From NCBI RefSeq assembly GCF_017654485.1, contig NZ_CP061094.1, positions 62,001 through 126,000 on the forward strand: a stretch of 64,000 bases of DNA. The letters run 5' to 3'. The number at the start of each line of letters is the position of its first letter. Positions within the stretch are counted from its first letter, which is position 1. The position numbers and the translations under genes were made by a program. The stretch comes from Roseomonas marmotae (GTDB lineage: Bacteria > Pseudomonadota > Alphaproteobacteria > Acetobacterales > Acetobacteraceae). The notes under the pieces are model-generated. The model was given only the letters and a program-made list of their open reading frames with translations, made no database searches and was not told the DNA's origin. This document shows, in pieces, positions 63,537 to 64,000 of this stretch.

Positions 63537-64000
63537 GGCACAGGGTCGTCGCCGATCTCTCCGCCCTGCCGCTGCACGGCTCCGGCAGCGCCAGCGTGAC
63601 ATGGTGGGGCACGCTGGCCTTCATGCTGATCGAGGGCACGGGCTTCGCGCTCGTCATCGCCGTCTATCTCTACCTCGCCAGCATCGCGCCGCACTGGCCC
63701 ATCGGCGCGCCGCCGCCGGACCCCTGGCCCGGCACCATCCTCCTGCTGATCCTGTTGGCCAGCGTTGTGCCGAACCGGATGGTCTCCCGCTGGGCGGAGC
63801 GGGAAGACCTGCGGCGCGTGCGGATCGGGATGGTCGTCATGTCAGTGGTCGGGCTGCTGCCGCTGGTGGTCCGCATCTATGAATTCGGCGCGCTGAACGT
63901 CTCCTGGGACAGCAATGCCTATGGCTCCATCCTCTGGGTGCTGCTGGGGCTGCATACCGCGCATATCCTGACCGACGTGGCCGATACGCTGGTGCTCTGC
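63533..64000 (+). CDS. ctaE: Cytochrome c oxidase subunit III, 5' part
   Basis: The frame is open from ATG 63533 (4-base overlap with subunit I) to the window edge, 156 codons. The visible part has membrane segments (WWGTLAFMLIEGTGFALVIAVYL; TILLLILLASVVP; GMVVMSVVGLLPLVV) and LGLHTAHILTDVADTLVL, typical of subunit III, whose GLH segment lies near the haem-copper subunit. The gene continues beyond the window. Confidence 0.85.
   Translation, partial: MRHRVVADLSALPLHGSGSASVTWWGTLAFMLIEGTGFALVIAVYLYLASIAPHWPIGAPPPDPWPGTILLLILLASVVPNRMVSRWAEREDLRRVRIGMVVMSVVGLLPLVVRIYEFGALNVSWDSNAYGSILWVLLGLHTAHILTDVADTLVLC

Overview
The window is high-GC bacterial DNA with almost continuous coding and many 4-base start/stop overlaps. 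Its gene content suggests an alphaproteobacterium of the Acetobacteraceae, Roseomonas-like: many orphan periplasmic solute-binding proteins, a Bug/TctC protein, an N,N-dimethylformamidase-like protein, a caa3-type oxidase and a cobalamin riboswitch. The taxonomic placement is inference. No rRNA, tRNA or CRISPR array was seen.

Layout. 1-5.7 kb: the end of an unrecognised gene, a divergent bdcR/bdcA pair (TetR regulator and biofilm-dispersal SDR), then two regulator/oxidoreductase pairs with readable operators (TetR palindromes; AraC direct repeats). 5.7-14.7 kb: one long leftward operon: LacI regulator, solute-binding protein, two permeases, ATPase, GH63-like glycosidase, two paralogous metal-dependent amidohydrolases and a Rieske protein. 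14.9-16.9 kb: a LysR regulator facing an epoxide hydrolase/dehalogenase-like enzyme. 17.3-21.5 kb: a glycan locus with two glycosyltransferases and a UDP-glucuronate decarboxylase. 21.8-24.3 kb: a Cu(I) P-type ATPase with metal-binding domains at its N terminus. 24.5-28.8 kb: HAD-UbiA fusion, SMR-type flippase-like protein, large membrane protein and FkbM methyltransferase. This looks like a polyprenyl-phosphate-pentose (DPPR-like) glycosylation unit.

28.8-40.7 kb: a formamidase and a Bug protein, a small DPBB protein, a GntR regulator next to an orphan peptide-type binding protein and a gamma-glutamyltransferase-like enzyme, a GT4 glycosyltransferase that overlaps a convergent radical SAM gene, two MBL-fold proteins (one lacking its metal motif) and a GNAT enzyme. 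40.8-46.9 kb: aminotransferase, orphan binding protein and dimethylformamidase-like operon, with a divergent TetR regulator. 46.9-48.1 kb: a translationally coupled Xre-RES toxin-antitoxin pair. 48.2-51.8 kb: a cobalamin riboswitch, BtuFCD-type importer and pseudoazurin.

53.6-56.1 kb is an AT-richer, probably transferred segment. It holds a gene resembling the ShET2/OspD3 family of type III-secreted cysteine-protease toxins, cut by a complete IS5-family element. Removing the element and one copy of its TA target duplication restores a continuous frame with a Cys-His-Asp set. This is the most unusual item in the window. 56.2-64 kb: an MFS transporter with a nitroreductase, then a rightward oxidase operon: a PQQ-dehydrogenase-like propeller that has lost its metal and catalytic residues, a lipoprotein cytochrome c, caa3 oxidase subunits II and I, and a partial subunit III running off the right edge.
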